DNA from: JAKPKF01 sp964579365
Lineage (GTDB): Bacteria; Patescibacteriota; Dojkabacteria; SC72
Reading direction: 5' to 3'
Assembly (NCBI GenBank): GCA_964579365.1
Contig: CAZOFW010000033.1
Span: 1 to 5,252, forward strand
Length of the DNA stretch: 5,252 bases
The translations under genes and the position numbers were made by a program. Positions 1-5,252 of this stretch are shown one piece after another. The notes under the pieces are model-generated. The model ran no database searches, was not told the origin of the DNA, and saw only the letters and a program-made list of their open reading frames with translations. Positions within the stretch are counted from its first letter, which is position 1. Each line of letters starts with the position of its first letter.

Positions 1-1181
1 AAATAGATATGTCTCCTGCAAACGAACCTCAAACAGACTACGAAAAGTTAAGAAATCTAAGAGGTAAGATTGATTTAGCATTAATGGAGAGTACAAATGC
101 CTCGAATCCAGGAAAAGCACCCTCTGAAACAGAGATTTTCCAAAATCTTGGAGAATTAATCTCCCAACAGAAGGGCAGAGTCATAGTTGCAGCATTCTCC
201 TCCTTAATAACCAGGCTTTACTCACTTGTAGAGGTAGCGAAGAGAACAAACAGAAAAATAGTTCTCTCTGGGAAGAGTTTAGAACAATCAATAGATATTG
301 CTAGGCAGAAGAATTATATAAATATAGACGACAAATTCCTCATAAAAGAGAGCAACATGTCAAAATACCCAGACAATGAGTTACTTTTACTCTGTACTGG
401 TAGTCAAGCAGAAAGATTTGCTGCTTTAAATAGAATCTCTCTTCATGAGCATAAATTCATAAAGATTAAAAAGGGAGATTTGGTCATCATGTCCTCTTCA
501 GAAATCCCAGAGAATATTAGCAGCATTGAGAAAATGACCGACAGATTGATATCCCTGGGAGCTGATTTGGTAAAGGATAGTGCAGAGTTAAAGATTCACT
601 CTACTGGACACGGAAACCAAGAAGATATGAAGATGATGCACAACCTCATACAACCAAAATACATAATGCCAATACACGGTCCTCTTACATTCAGATATTT
701 CAATAAACAGAACTTTGTAAGATGGGGAGTAGATGAAAAAGATGTTTTCCTTACAGATGATGGACAGACCTGGGTATTCAATGGCGTTTCGTGGAGCAGA
801 GGTAAAAAGATTGAGTCAAAGCCAATCCTCATTGACGGCCTTGGAGTAGGAGATATTGGAGATATCGTTCTTAAAGATAGAAAACAACTATCAGAGTACG
901 GAATCTTTTCTGTTATTTTAAATATTAGCTCAAAGAACAAGAGAATAATCGGAAGACCAAGATTCATCTCTAGAGGATTCATATATATGAAAGGCTCAAG
1001 GGAGCTTCTTCAAGAGATAGAAAACCTTGTAATGGATATCCATAGAGACTGGCTAAATCGTTCACACAGAGAGAAAATCTTTAAAGATGAAGAGTTGCGA
1101 GAGAGAATAGAGAAAGAACTTTCCAAACTCATATACAAGCGAACCGAGAGAGAACCAATTATCCTAACAGCTATCATCTAA
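1..1181 (+). CDS. rnj: Ribonuclease J, 5'-truncated (beta-CASP and C-terminal domains)
   Basis: RNase J is a cytoplasmic metallo-beta-lactamase/beta-CASP nuclease with endo- and 5'-3' exonuclease activity in mRNA decay and RNA maturation. The frame is open to the left edge (first full codon at 3). The ATG at 9 is almost certainly internal: the residues around it (IDMSPANEP) align with the FDMTPVGEP segment just after the metal-binding Asp of RNase J, so the N-terminal metal site lies outside the window. Counting from that Met: acidic beta-CASP motif in MESTN (E27), TGSQ at 130-133, motif B in HSTGHG (H197-G202), motif C metal-ligand His in PIHG (H223), then IDGLGVGDIG (275-284) and ISRGFIYM (320-327), both typical of RNase J. 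The family is usually about 550 residues, so roughly 160 are missing. One oddity is PIHGP where PIHGE is common. The gene ends in TAA, 29 bases before the next start. The family call is secure; the J1/J2 subtype cannot be decided. Confidence 0.95.
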   Translation, partial: IDMSPANEPQTDYEKLRNLRGKIDLALMESTNASNPGKAPSETEIFQNLGELISQQKGRVIVAAFSSLITRLYSLVEVAKRTNRKIVLSGKSLEQSIDIARQKNYINIDDKFLIKESNMSKYPDNELLLLCTGSQAERFAALNRISLHEHKFIKIKKGDLVIMSSSEIPENISSIEKMTDRLISLGADLVKDSAELKIHSTGHGNQEDMKMMHNLIQPKYIMPIHGPLTFRYFNKQNFVRWGVDEKDVFLTDDGQTWVFNGVSWSRGKKIESKPILIDGLGVGDIGDIVLKDRKQLSEYGIFSVILNISSKNKRIIGRPRFISRGFIYMKGSRELLQEIENLVMDIHRDWLNRSHREKIFKDEELRERIEKELSKLIYKRTEREPIILTAII

Positions 1182-1194
1182 AGCCCTCCGAATA

Positions 1195-1203
1195 TGCTAT
1201 ACT
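1195..1203 (+). promoter_or_regulatory. Extended -10 promoter, leaderless type
   Basis: TGCTATACT is a TGN-extended -10 element with a near-consensus hexamer (TATACT, 1198-1203). Seven bases separate it from the ATG at 1211, so the expected transcription start falls at about 1209-1211, giving an mRNA with little or no 5' leader. No convincing -35 hexamer lies 16-18 bases upstream, in the end of the RNase J gene, which is acceptable for an extended -10 promoter. There is no Shine-Dalgarno sequence before 1211, in line with leaderless translation. The element is seen directly; the start site is inferred. Confidence 0.7.
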
Positions 1204-1210
1204 TTCATAT

Positions 1211-2458
1211 ATGCTAGGACTGCCTTTTCGAAAAAATTCAACAAAAAATCTCCTTGATGGTACTACTAATATTATTGCGCTAGACATAGGTACAGAGCAA
1301 TTAAAAAGTATCCTCTTTTCAATGGGGGATATCGGTATAGATATTAAAAAAATATCTAGAATCGATCAACAACAAAACGCTATGAACAAGGGCATTATTA
1401 CCAATCTAGATACTGTTCTAGATAATTGCCGCCTTTCCATCTCCGAACTAACCTCCAAATTAGCAACAGAAGAATTCCCTAAGAATGTTGTAATGGGAAT
1501 TGCAGGAGAATATATACAAGGAGTTTCAATCATCGTTAACTACCAAAGAGAAGAGAATTTCGACAAAGAGGTAACTCCTAAAGAACAGGCAAAGATAATT
1601 GGACAGATAAAAAGCAAGATTGAAACAAATGGAAAAGAAGATCTTGGACAGAGGACGGGTCTTCGTAATGAAGATATTGATATCCTACATATAACACCAA
1701 CGGGGTTAGAAATAGGGGGTATGCCAGTAGATTCTCTTGTTGGATACAAAGGAAGAGAAGTTAAACTACACTTTTACGCATCCTTTGCCCCTAAGACATA
1801 TACAGAAGCATTAAGAAAGGTCGCACAAGAGCTTAATTTGGAAGTAACAGGGATAGTCTCACAACCTTTCTCTGTAGCAAGAGCATTTAGCGGATCTTCC
1901 AATAGAGATTTCTCTGCAATCTTCATAGATATTGGTGGTGGAACAACAGATATTGCAGTTGTAGATAGAGGGAACGTTGTGGAAACAAAGATGTTTGCAT
2001 TTGGTGGAAGAACATTTACCAAAGAAATTGCAAAAGTTCTGGAAATAGACTTTAGACATGCTGAACAAAGGAAAATTAAATATTCAGAGAAAGAACTAAC
2101 TCGTGAGCTTTCGAATACGATTCAAAAAATAGTATACCCAGTATCTAAGCTTTGGATGAAAACCTTGAAAACAGCTCTCGCTTCCTGCGATGATATAGAT
2201 TCTTTTCCACCTCAGATATATCTCTGTGGTGGTGGTTCACTTCTTCCTGAGATTAAGGGTGCTATGCTAGAGTTCCCATGGAAGAAATTCTTGCCATTTA
2301 CTGTTGTTCCAAGGATAGAGTTCTTCAAACCAGACAGGCTGGATAAGATTGTAGATAATAGTGGAGAGTTAAAACATGTCTTCGACATTACACCTGCATC
2401 TCTTACGAAGTTTGCATATGATTTGGAAATAAGCAAGAATAGAAATATCAAAATATAA
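1211..2458 (+). CDS. FtsA/PilM-like actin-fold ATPase
   Basis: The 415-residue protein belongs to the actin/Hsp70/FtsA ATPase superfamily. Motifs in order: phosphate-1 loop ALDIGTEQLKS (23-33, D25, G27, T28); an SHS2-like insertion region around 90-190; phosphate-2 loop FIDIGGGTTDIAV (238-250, D240, GGG 242-244); FAFGGRTFTKEIA (262-274), resembling the GG-x-x-(I/F)-T segment of FtsA; and the adenosine motif IYLCGGGSLLPEI (336-348). The length suits FtsA (about 400-420) better than PilM (about 350). FtsA tethers FtsZ to the membrane; PilM is the cytoplasmic ring protein of type IV pili that binds PilN. No C-terminal amphipathic membrane-targeting helix is evident; the end (SKNRNIKI) is polar, so membrane attachment would need a partner. 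The start at 1211 sits right after an extended -10 and leaves an ordinary 20-residue lead-in to the first nucleotide motif. The stop overlaps the next gene by one base, suggesting a shared complex. Superfamily certain; FtsA versus PilM role open. Confidence 0.85.
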   Translation: MLGLPFRKNSTKNLLDGTTNIIALDIGTEQLKSILFSMGDIGIDIKKISRIDQQQNAMNKGIITNLDTVLDNCRLSISELTSKLATEEFPKNVVMGIAGEYIQGVSIIVNYQREENFDKEVTPKEQAKIIGQIKSKIETNGKEDLGQRTGLRNEDIDILHITPTGLEIGGMPVDSLVGYKGREVKLHFYASFAPKTYTEALRKVAQELNLEVTGIVSQPFSVARAFSGSSNRDFSAIFIDIGGGTTDIAVVDRGNVVETKMFAFGGRTFTKEIAKVLEIDFRHAEQRKIKYSEKELTRELSNTIQKIVYPVSKLWMKTLKTALASCDDIDSFPPQIYLCGGGSLLPEIKGAMLEFPWKKFLPFTVVPRIEFFKPDRLDKIVDNSGELKHVFDITPASLTKFAYDLEISKNRNIKI

Positions 2459-2460
2459 TG
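2456..2460 (+). promoter_or_regulatory. TAATG stop-start overlap (translational coupling)
   Basis: The TAA stop of the actin-fold gene (2456-2458) shares its last base with the ATG of the membrane protein gene (2458-2460). The preceding 20 bases are A-rich without a Shine-Dalgarno sequence, so translation of the second gene probably depends on ribosomes ending the first and reinitiating. This ties the output of the two proteins together. The overlap is seen; the coupling is inferred from the known behaviour of such junctions. Confidence 0.75.
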
Positions 2461-4290
2461 GACGAAACAAAGAAAAACACAAAATTAGTAATCGGGAAAG
2501 AGGATGAGCTTACAGATATTGTAAGCGGGATTCTCGAAGCTCCAACAGAGAGAGTTATTCTTACTTTTGCTGAAGACAGTGATTTACTCATCAGTCCAAT
2601 AAATCTTTCTGTACTCCTGGAAACTGCAGATGATTCAGAAAAAACACTTGTTGCACAAATAATTAAAAATCCAACAGGTTTAAGAAATTCCTCCATCGCA
2701 GGATTAACAACTACAGATTCACCAAATAATCCTACAGAAGATATGTGGTTGGAAGCAGAAGAGAAAAAAGTTGTAAGGCTTTCACCAAAGCCAAAAGAAA
2801 AATCCGTTGAGAAGAAACCCGAGGAGTTACCTGAGAATGGAGAATCTTCCTTTGAGAAGAAGATAAATGATGCAATACAGAGGAGTAGGGATGGGATTGC
2901 AACTAAATCTGTAGAGAAGAGTGTTCAAAAAGAGGGAGTTTTCCTTTCTCTAGATGAAGATTTGCCAACAGGTGATACGGAAAAGGTAGATGACATTGAA
3001 ATTAAGTATGAAGAATTTCCACAAGCAGATATCCCAACACAACCAGTGGTAAAGAAGGGCTTTAAATTCCCCAAGATTAATCTACAAAATCTCTGGCCAT
3101 TTAAAAAAGGTTTGGGAAATACTTCTGGATTTAAGAAATATCTTCCAATTGGGATACTTTCTCTTGTTTTAGTTACTATACTTGCCTTTGTCATATATCT
3201 ACAAACAGGTCCCTTTGTTAAGGTTTCTGTGTATGTAGAAGCAAAAGAGGTTAGTATTGAGAAGATATTTACAGGGGACGAGAATATACAAGCCATTGAT
3301 TTCGAGAATTTAAAAATCCCAATAAAGGTTGAATCCGTAGAGAAAGATAGATCATCCACAATTAAAGCAACTGGGAAAGCATATACCGGAGAAAAAGCTA
3401 CAGGGAAAGTTACTTTAACAGGGGGACCTTCTTGCACTGGTCCACTCTCTTTGCCTGCAGGTCAAATACTTTTAGCTTCAGGAAAATCCTTTAAATTAGA
3501 TAGTGCAACCACAGTACCATGCCTTGGGAATCCTGCTACTGACCTTTCTGTACATGCAATAGAGTTTGGAACAGAATATAACATTGGTAGTAATCAGCCA
3601 TTCCTCGTACAGGGCCATTTAGCAATGGAAGTCTTTGGATATAATCCAAGTGCATTTACTGGAGGTTCTAAACAGGAATACACCGTTCTCTCCAAGAGCG
3701 ATGTAGATACTAGTGTTGCTACACTAACAGATGAAGCTGAATTGGAGGCTGAAAACGAACTGCGAGATGCTTCTGGAGATTGGAGTATCATTGAGGATTC
3801 CATAACAAGCGAGGTTGTAAAAGATAGTACAAAAACAAGTGTAGCAGTTGGTGCTGCTGGTAGTGATGTAGATCTTTCAATTAAGGTAAAGAGTTCTGCT
3901 ACTTACTACCTAACAGAGGGTTTTGAAGAGGGGATAGCAACTCTTCTTACAAATGAGGCTCAGGAGAAGAATTTGTTTGAGGGAGACGACAATTTAGATC
4001 TTGGATTGAATGAAAATATTGAGAAAACCATTTCCGTAGTTGAAGATAGCAAGAAGGCTGTAAAAATAAAATTGGTCGCGAAGGGTAATGTAAGTCCAAA
4101 GGTAGATAAAGAGAAGATTGTTAATACATTAAAGGATATGAAGTGGGAAGAGGGGTTGGAGTATCTTCAGACTTTACATTTTTCTGAGAAAAGAATTTCT
4201 GCAAGTTTCTTCCCAAAGAATATTCTTTCTAAATACCCTTACTTCCCAAAGAGACATGGGGGGATAATTATAGAGGTGCACAATATATAA
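2458..4290 (+). CDS. Single-pass membrane protein with baseplate-J-like ectodomain
   Basis: A 610-residue protein of unassigned function. Residues 14-55 (KEDELTDIVSGILEAP, then RVILTF, then SPINLSVLL) look like a small alpha/beta domain I recall at the N-terminus of similar CPR envelope proteins. Residues 100-228 form a charged, Lys/Glu-rich, probably disordered linker ending in basic KINLQNLWPFKK and FKK. One hydrophobic helix spans about 229-249; with basic residues before it, the N-terminus should be cytoplasmic and residues 251-610 outside. The ectodomain has the baseplate J/gp47-like pattern: ATGKVTL (314-320), LPAGQILLASGKSFKL (332-347), TTVP (351-354), FGTEYNIGS (370-378) and FTGG (400-403). 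The tail around 540-608 (AKGNVSPKVDKEKI, SASFFP, then KYPYFPKRHGGIIIEV) matches what I recall of the same group's ending. Its only two cysteines, C326 and C355, are both outside. No signal peptidase or sortase site was seen. It is coupled to the upstream ATPase. 'Baseplate J' here describes a fold resemblance, not a phage origin. Confidence 0.8.
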   Translation: MDETKKNTKLVIGKEDELTDIVSGILEAPTERVILTFAEDSDLLISPINLSVLLETADDSEKTLVAQIIKNPTGLRNSSIAGLTTTDSPNNPTEDMWLEAEEKKVVRLSPKPKEKSVEKKPEELPENGESSFEKKINDAIQRSRDGIATKSVEKSVQKEGVFLSLDEDLPTGDTEKVDDIEIKYEEFPQADIPTQPVVKKGFKFPKINLQNLWPFKKGLGNTSGFKKYLPIGILSLVLVTILAFVIYLQTGPFVKVSVYVEAKEVSIEKIFTGDENIQAIDFENLKIPIKVESVEKDRSSTIKATGKAYTGEKATGKVTLTGGPSCTGPLSLPAGQILLASGKSFKLDSATTVPCLGNPATDLSVHAIEFGTEYNIGSNQPFLVQGHLAMEVFGYNPSAFTGGSKQEYTVLSKSDVDTSVATLTDEAELEAENELRDASGDWSIIEDSITSEVVKDSTKTSVAVGAAGSDVDLSIKVKSSATYYLTEGFEEGIATLLTNEAQEKNLFEGDDNLDLGLNENIEKTISVVEDSKKAVKIKLVAKGNVSPKVDKEKIVNTLKDMKWEEGLEYLQTLHFSEKRISASFFPKNILSKYPYFPKRHGGIIIEVHNI

Positions 4291-4314
4291 AGTCTTTATT
4301 TTGCCATTATTTCC

Positions 4315-4323
4315 TGATAGAAT
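4315..4323 (+). promoter_or_regulatory. Probable extended -10 promoter for the tRNA pair
   Basis: TGATAGAAT contains the TGN extension and a TAGAAT hexamer (4318-4323). The expected transcription start near 4330 would leave a tRNA 5' leader of about 7 bases for RNase P to remove. A TTTATT at 4295-4300, 17 bases upstream, matches the -35 consensus only weakly. No terminator hairpin lies between the preceding stop (4290) and the first tRNA, so read-through from upstream is also possible. Confidence 0.45.
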
Positions 4324-4336
4324 TGCGTTGTTATAT

Positions 4337-4413
4337 GTACCTGTAGCTCAATCGGATAGAGCAATTGCCTTCTAAGCAGTAGGTTGTCGGTTCGAGTCCG
4401 GCCAGGTACGCCA
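4337..4413 (+). tRNA. trnR: tRNA-Arg, anticodon UCU
   Basis: A full cloverleaf folds by hand. The 7-bp acceptor stem is GTACCTG (4337-4343) with CAGGTAC (4403-4409). The D stem is GCTC/GAGC. The anticodon stem ATTGC/GCAGT has one T-G wobble. The loop CTTCTAA places the anticodon TCT at 4371-4373. The T arm is GTCGG-TTCGAGT-CCGGC, the discriminator is G4410, and CCA is encoded at 4411-4413. It reads AGA (and AGG by wobble). AGA is visibly the favoured Arg codon in the neighbouring genes, so this should be a major tRNA in the cell. Confidence 0.97.
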
Positions 4414-4416
4414 TTA

Positions 4417-4506
4417 GGAGAGATGCCTGAGCGGTCGAAAGGACACGCTTGGAAAGCGTGCGTATGAGCAATCATACCATGGGTTCGAATCCCATTCTCT
4501 CCGCCA
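4417..4506 (+). tRNA. trnS: tRNA-Ser, anticodon GGA
   Basis: This is a class II tRNA of 90 bases. The acceptor stem GGAGAGA (4417-4423) pairs with TCTCTCC (4496-4502). The D stem is CCT/AGG. The anticodon stem CACGC/GCGTG is perfect, and the loop TTGGAAA puts the anticodon GGA at 4451-4453. The long variable arm typical of tRNA-Ser is a perfect 6-bp hairpin, GTATGA-gcaa-TCATAC (4462-4477). The T arm is ATGGG-TTCGAAT-CCCAT, the discriminator is G4503, and CCA is encoded at 4504-4506. It reads UCC and UCU. Only 3 bases (4414-4416) separate it from tRNA-Arg, so the two are almost certainly cut from one precursor. Confidence 0.97.
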
Positions 4507-4517
4507 GAACCAAACAT
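4507..4517 (+). other. 11-base spacer between tRNA-Ser and the methyltransferase start
   Basis: The spacer contains no Shine-Dalgarno sequence. No -10-like hexamer sits at the right distance upstream to start transcription here, since that region is the 3' half of tRNA-Ser. The downstream gene is therefore probably cotranscribed with the tRNAs. Removal of the tRNA 3' end would leave an mRNA leader of at most about 11 bases. Confidence 0.5.
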
Positions 4518-5252
4518 ATGAACAAACAAGACTATTTCAGACAACAATATGCTAAAAGAAATTCCAATTGGGAAGAAAGTACTAATATATACCACAACCA
4601 AATAGGTAGATATGTTACTAGTAAAACAAAATTACTCGATATCGGATGTGGCCACAGCAATCTACTCAAAGATATATACAAAAAAACACCCCACACATAC
4701 GGTATAGACCCAGACAAACACGCTGTAAAAAGAAATAACCTCATAAAAGATGTTCGACAAGAATATGTAGAAAAAATGTCCTTCAAAGACAACTTCTTCG
4801 ACATAGTGGTATGCGCATGGGTACTAGAACACCTACCAGACCCAAAGAAAGCATTCAAAGAAATATATCGTGTACTAAAACCAGGCGGTAGGGTCATATT
4901 CATAACCCCAAACACCCTCAATTACAATGTCTGGATAATTCGTCTAATACCAGAAAGCCTACACGACTTCTTTACAAGAAAACTCTACGGCAGACAAGAC
5001 CATGATACATTCTCTAAGAAATACAAATTTAACAATCCCAAGAAGATAGTAGAAGCTATGAAAGAGTGGGGATATACAAAAGAAGAACTAATTATTAACG
5101 GAGACCCATCATACATTAGTTTTGAACGAATAACCTTTGAAATTGCATGCCTTTTTGAAAAAATCCAAAATCTAAAACCATTTAGAAACTCGAAAGTACA
5201 TATAATTGGAGTCTTTAGAAAAGAAGCAAAAAGAACAAAAAGAAAACAGTAA
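4518..5252 (+). CDS. Class I SAM-dependent methyltransferase (Methyltransf_11 type)
   Basis: The 244-residue cytoplasmic enzyme is predicted to transfer a methyl group from S-adenosylmethionine to an unidentified acceptor. It has the SAM-binding motif I LLDIGCGHSNLL (39-50), the acidic residue at the end of strand 2 in GIDPD (D64), FDIVVCAWVLEHLPDP (94-109), and YRVLKPGGRVIFITPN (117-132), which is the usual Methyltransf_11 series. The C-terminal part, with RQDHDTFSKKYKFNNPKK (159-176) and GDPSYISF (195-202), resembles methyltransferases often found near glycan or lipid biosynthesis genes, but the substrate cannot be read from sequence. The tail is strongly basic (KEAKRTKRKQ). The ATG at 4518 is chosen because upstream in-frame ATGs (4449, 4464, 4479) lie inside tRNA-Ser. 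It is probably cotranscribed with the tRNAs. Unlike the genes to its left it has more C than G and favours GAC for Asp. The stop TAA is the last codon in the window. Confidence 0.9.
   Translation: MNKQDYFRQQYAKRNSNWEESTNIYHNQIGRYVTSKTKLLDIGCGHSNLLKDIYKKTPHTYGIDPDKHAVKRNNLIKDVRQEYVEKMSFKDNFFDIVVCAWVLEHLPDPKKAFKEIYRVLKPGGRVIFITPNTLNYNVWIIRLIPESLHDFFTRKLYGRQDHDTFSKKYKFNNPKKIVEAMKEWGYTKEELIINGDPSYISFERITFEIACLFEKIQNLKPFRNSKVHIIGVFRKEAKRTKRKQ

Noticed and set aside
596..982. Minus-strand frame of 128 residues opposite RNase J, and similar frames at 2925-3437 and 4532-4921
   Set aside because: They lie wholly opposite well-supported genes, show no recognisable motifs and no start signals, and are best explained as shadows.
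9..1181. RNase J as a complete 390-residue gene starting at 9
   Set aside because: The frame is open to the left edge and the alignment places this Met in the middle of the metallo-beta-lactamase domain, so the gene continues upstream.
1192..1216. Direct repeat ATATGCTA at 1192-1199 and 1209-1216
   Set aside because: Eight bases in AT-rich DNA. One copy is explained by the -10 element and the other by the start codon region. No further copies were noticed, so an operator is not supported.
2454..2459. A perfect TATAAT hexamer at the junction of the two coupled genes
   Set aside because: It overlaps the start codon at 2458, so transcription from it would begin inside the gene at about 2466 with no suitable early start codon. 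In A/T-rich sequence this is likely chance.
2458..4290. Phage tail or contractile injection gene suggested by the baseplate-J-like domain
   Set aside because: The protein has a membrane helix and a long cytosolic arm, and no other phage structural gene is present. The resemblance is to a fold used by CPR envelope proteins.
4291..4336. Rho-independent terminator after the membrane protein gene
   Set aside because: The region is T-rich but no stable inverted repeat precedes a T run.
4449..4517. A 23-residue N-terminal extension of the methyltransferase starting at 4449
   Set aside because: It starts inside the anticodon loop of tRNA-Ser and reads through the tRNA. The ATG at 4518 begins just after the tRNA and gives a normal family length.
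4296..4601. A 101-residue minus-strand reading frame containing GGENGIRTHG and GVPGRTRTDN
   Set aside because: It is the antisense translation of the two tRNA genes. Such peptides are well-known spurious protein annotations, and nothing else supports a gene here.

Overview
The window is AT-rich bacterial DNA with every supported gene on the + strand and almost no spacing: a 5'-truncated RNase J gene, two overlapping envelope or cytoskeleton genes, two tRNAs, and a SAM-dependent methyltransferase. All four coding genes end in TAA and none has an in-frame TGA, so the standard bacterial code fits and UGA-as-glycine is unlikely. The best taxonomic guess is a Patescibacteria/CPR member. This rests on the large bitopic protein at 2458-4290, whose architecture (small N-terminal alpha/beta domain, charged linker, one membrane helix, baseplate-J-like ectodomain) I associate with that radiation. 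The minimal spacing, the absence of Shine-Dalgarno sequences and a leaderless-type promoter agree with it. This is inference; no rRNA or marker tree was available.

Layout. Positions 1-1181 encode the beta-CASP and C-terminal parts of ribonuclease J; the catalytic N-terminus lies upstream of the window. The next 29 bases hold a clear extended -10 promoter (TGCTATACT, 1195-1203), placed so that transcription should begin at or next to the ATG at 1211. Positions 1211-2458 encode an FtsA/PilM-like actin-fold ATPase. Its stop overlaps by one base (TAATG) the start of a 610-residue single-pass membrane protein (2458-4290). A 46-base gap with a second probable extended -10 element leads to tRNA-Arg(UCU) at 4337-4413 and, 3 bases later, tRNA-Ser(GGA) at 4417-4506, both with encoded CCA. 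Eleven bases after the second CCA a class I methyltransferase begins (4518-5252), ending exactly at the window edge.

How the parts may work together. The actin-fold protein and the membrane protein are translationally coupled and look like a functional pair. The arrangement resembles PilM with PilN, or FtsA with its membrane partners: a cytoplasmic actin-like ATPase next to a protein with a long cytosolic arm and an extracytoplasmic domain. This is the most interesting part of the window. RNase J appears to be a separate housekeeping gene upstream. The tRNA pair and the methyltransferase probably form a second transcription unit in which tRNA processing would create the methyltransferase mRNA 5' end. 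The methyltransferase also differs from the upstream genes in base skew and codon choice, so it may have a different history.
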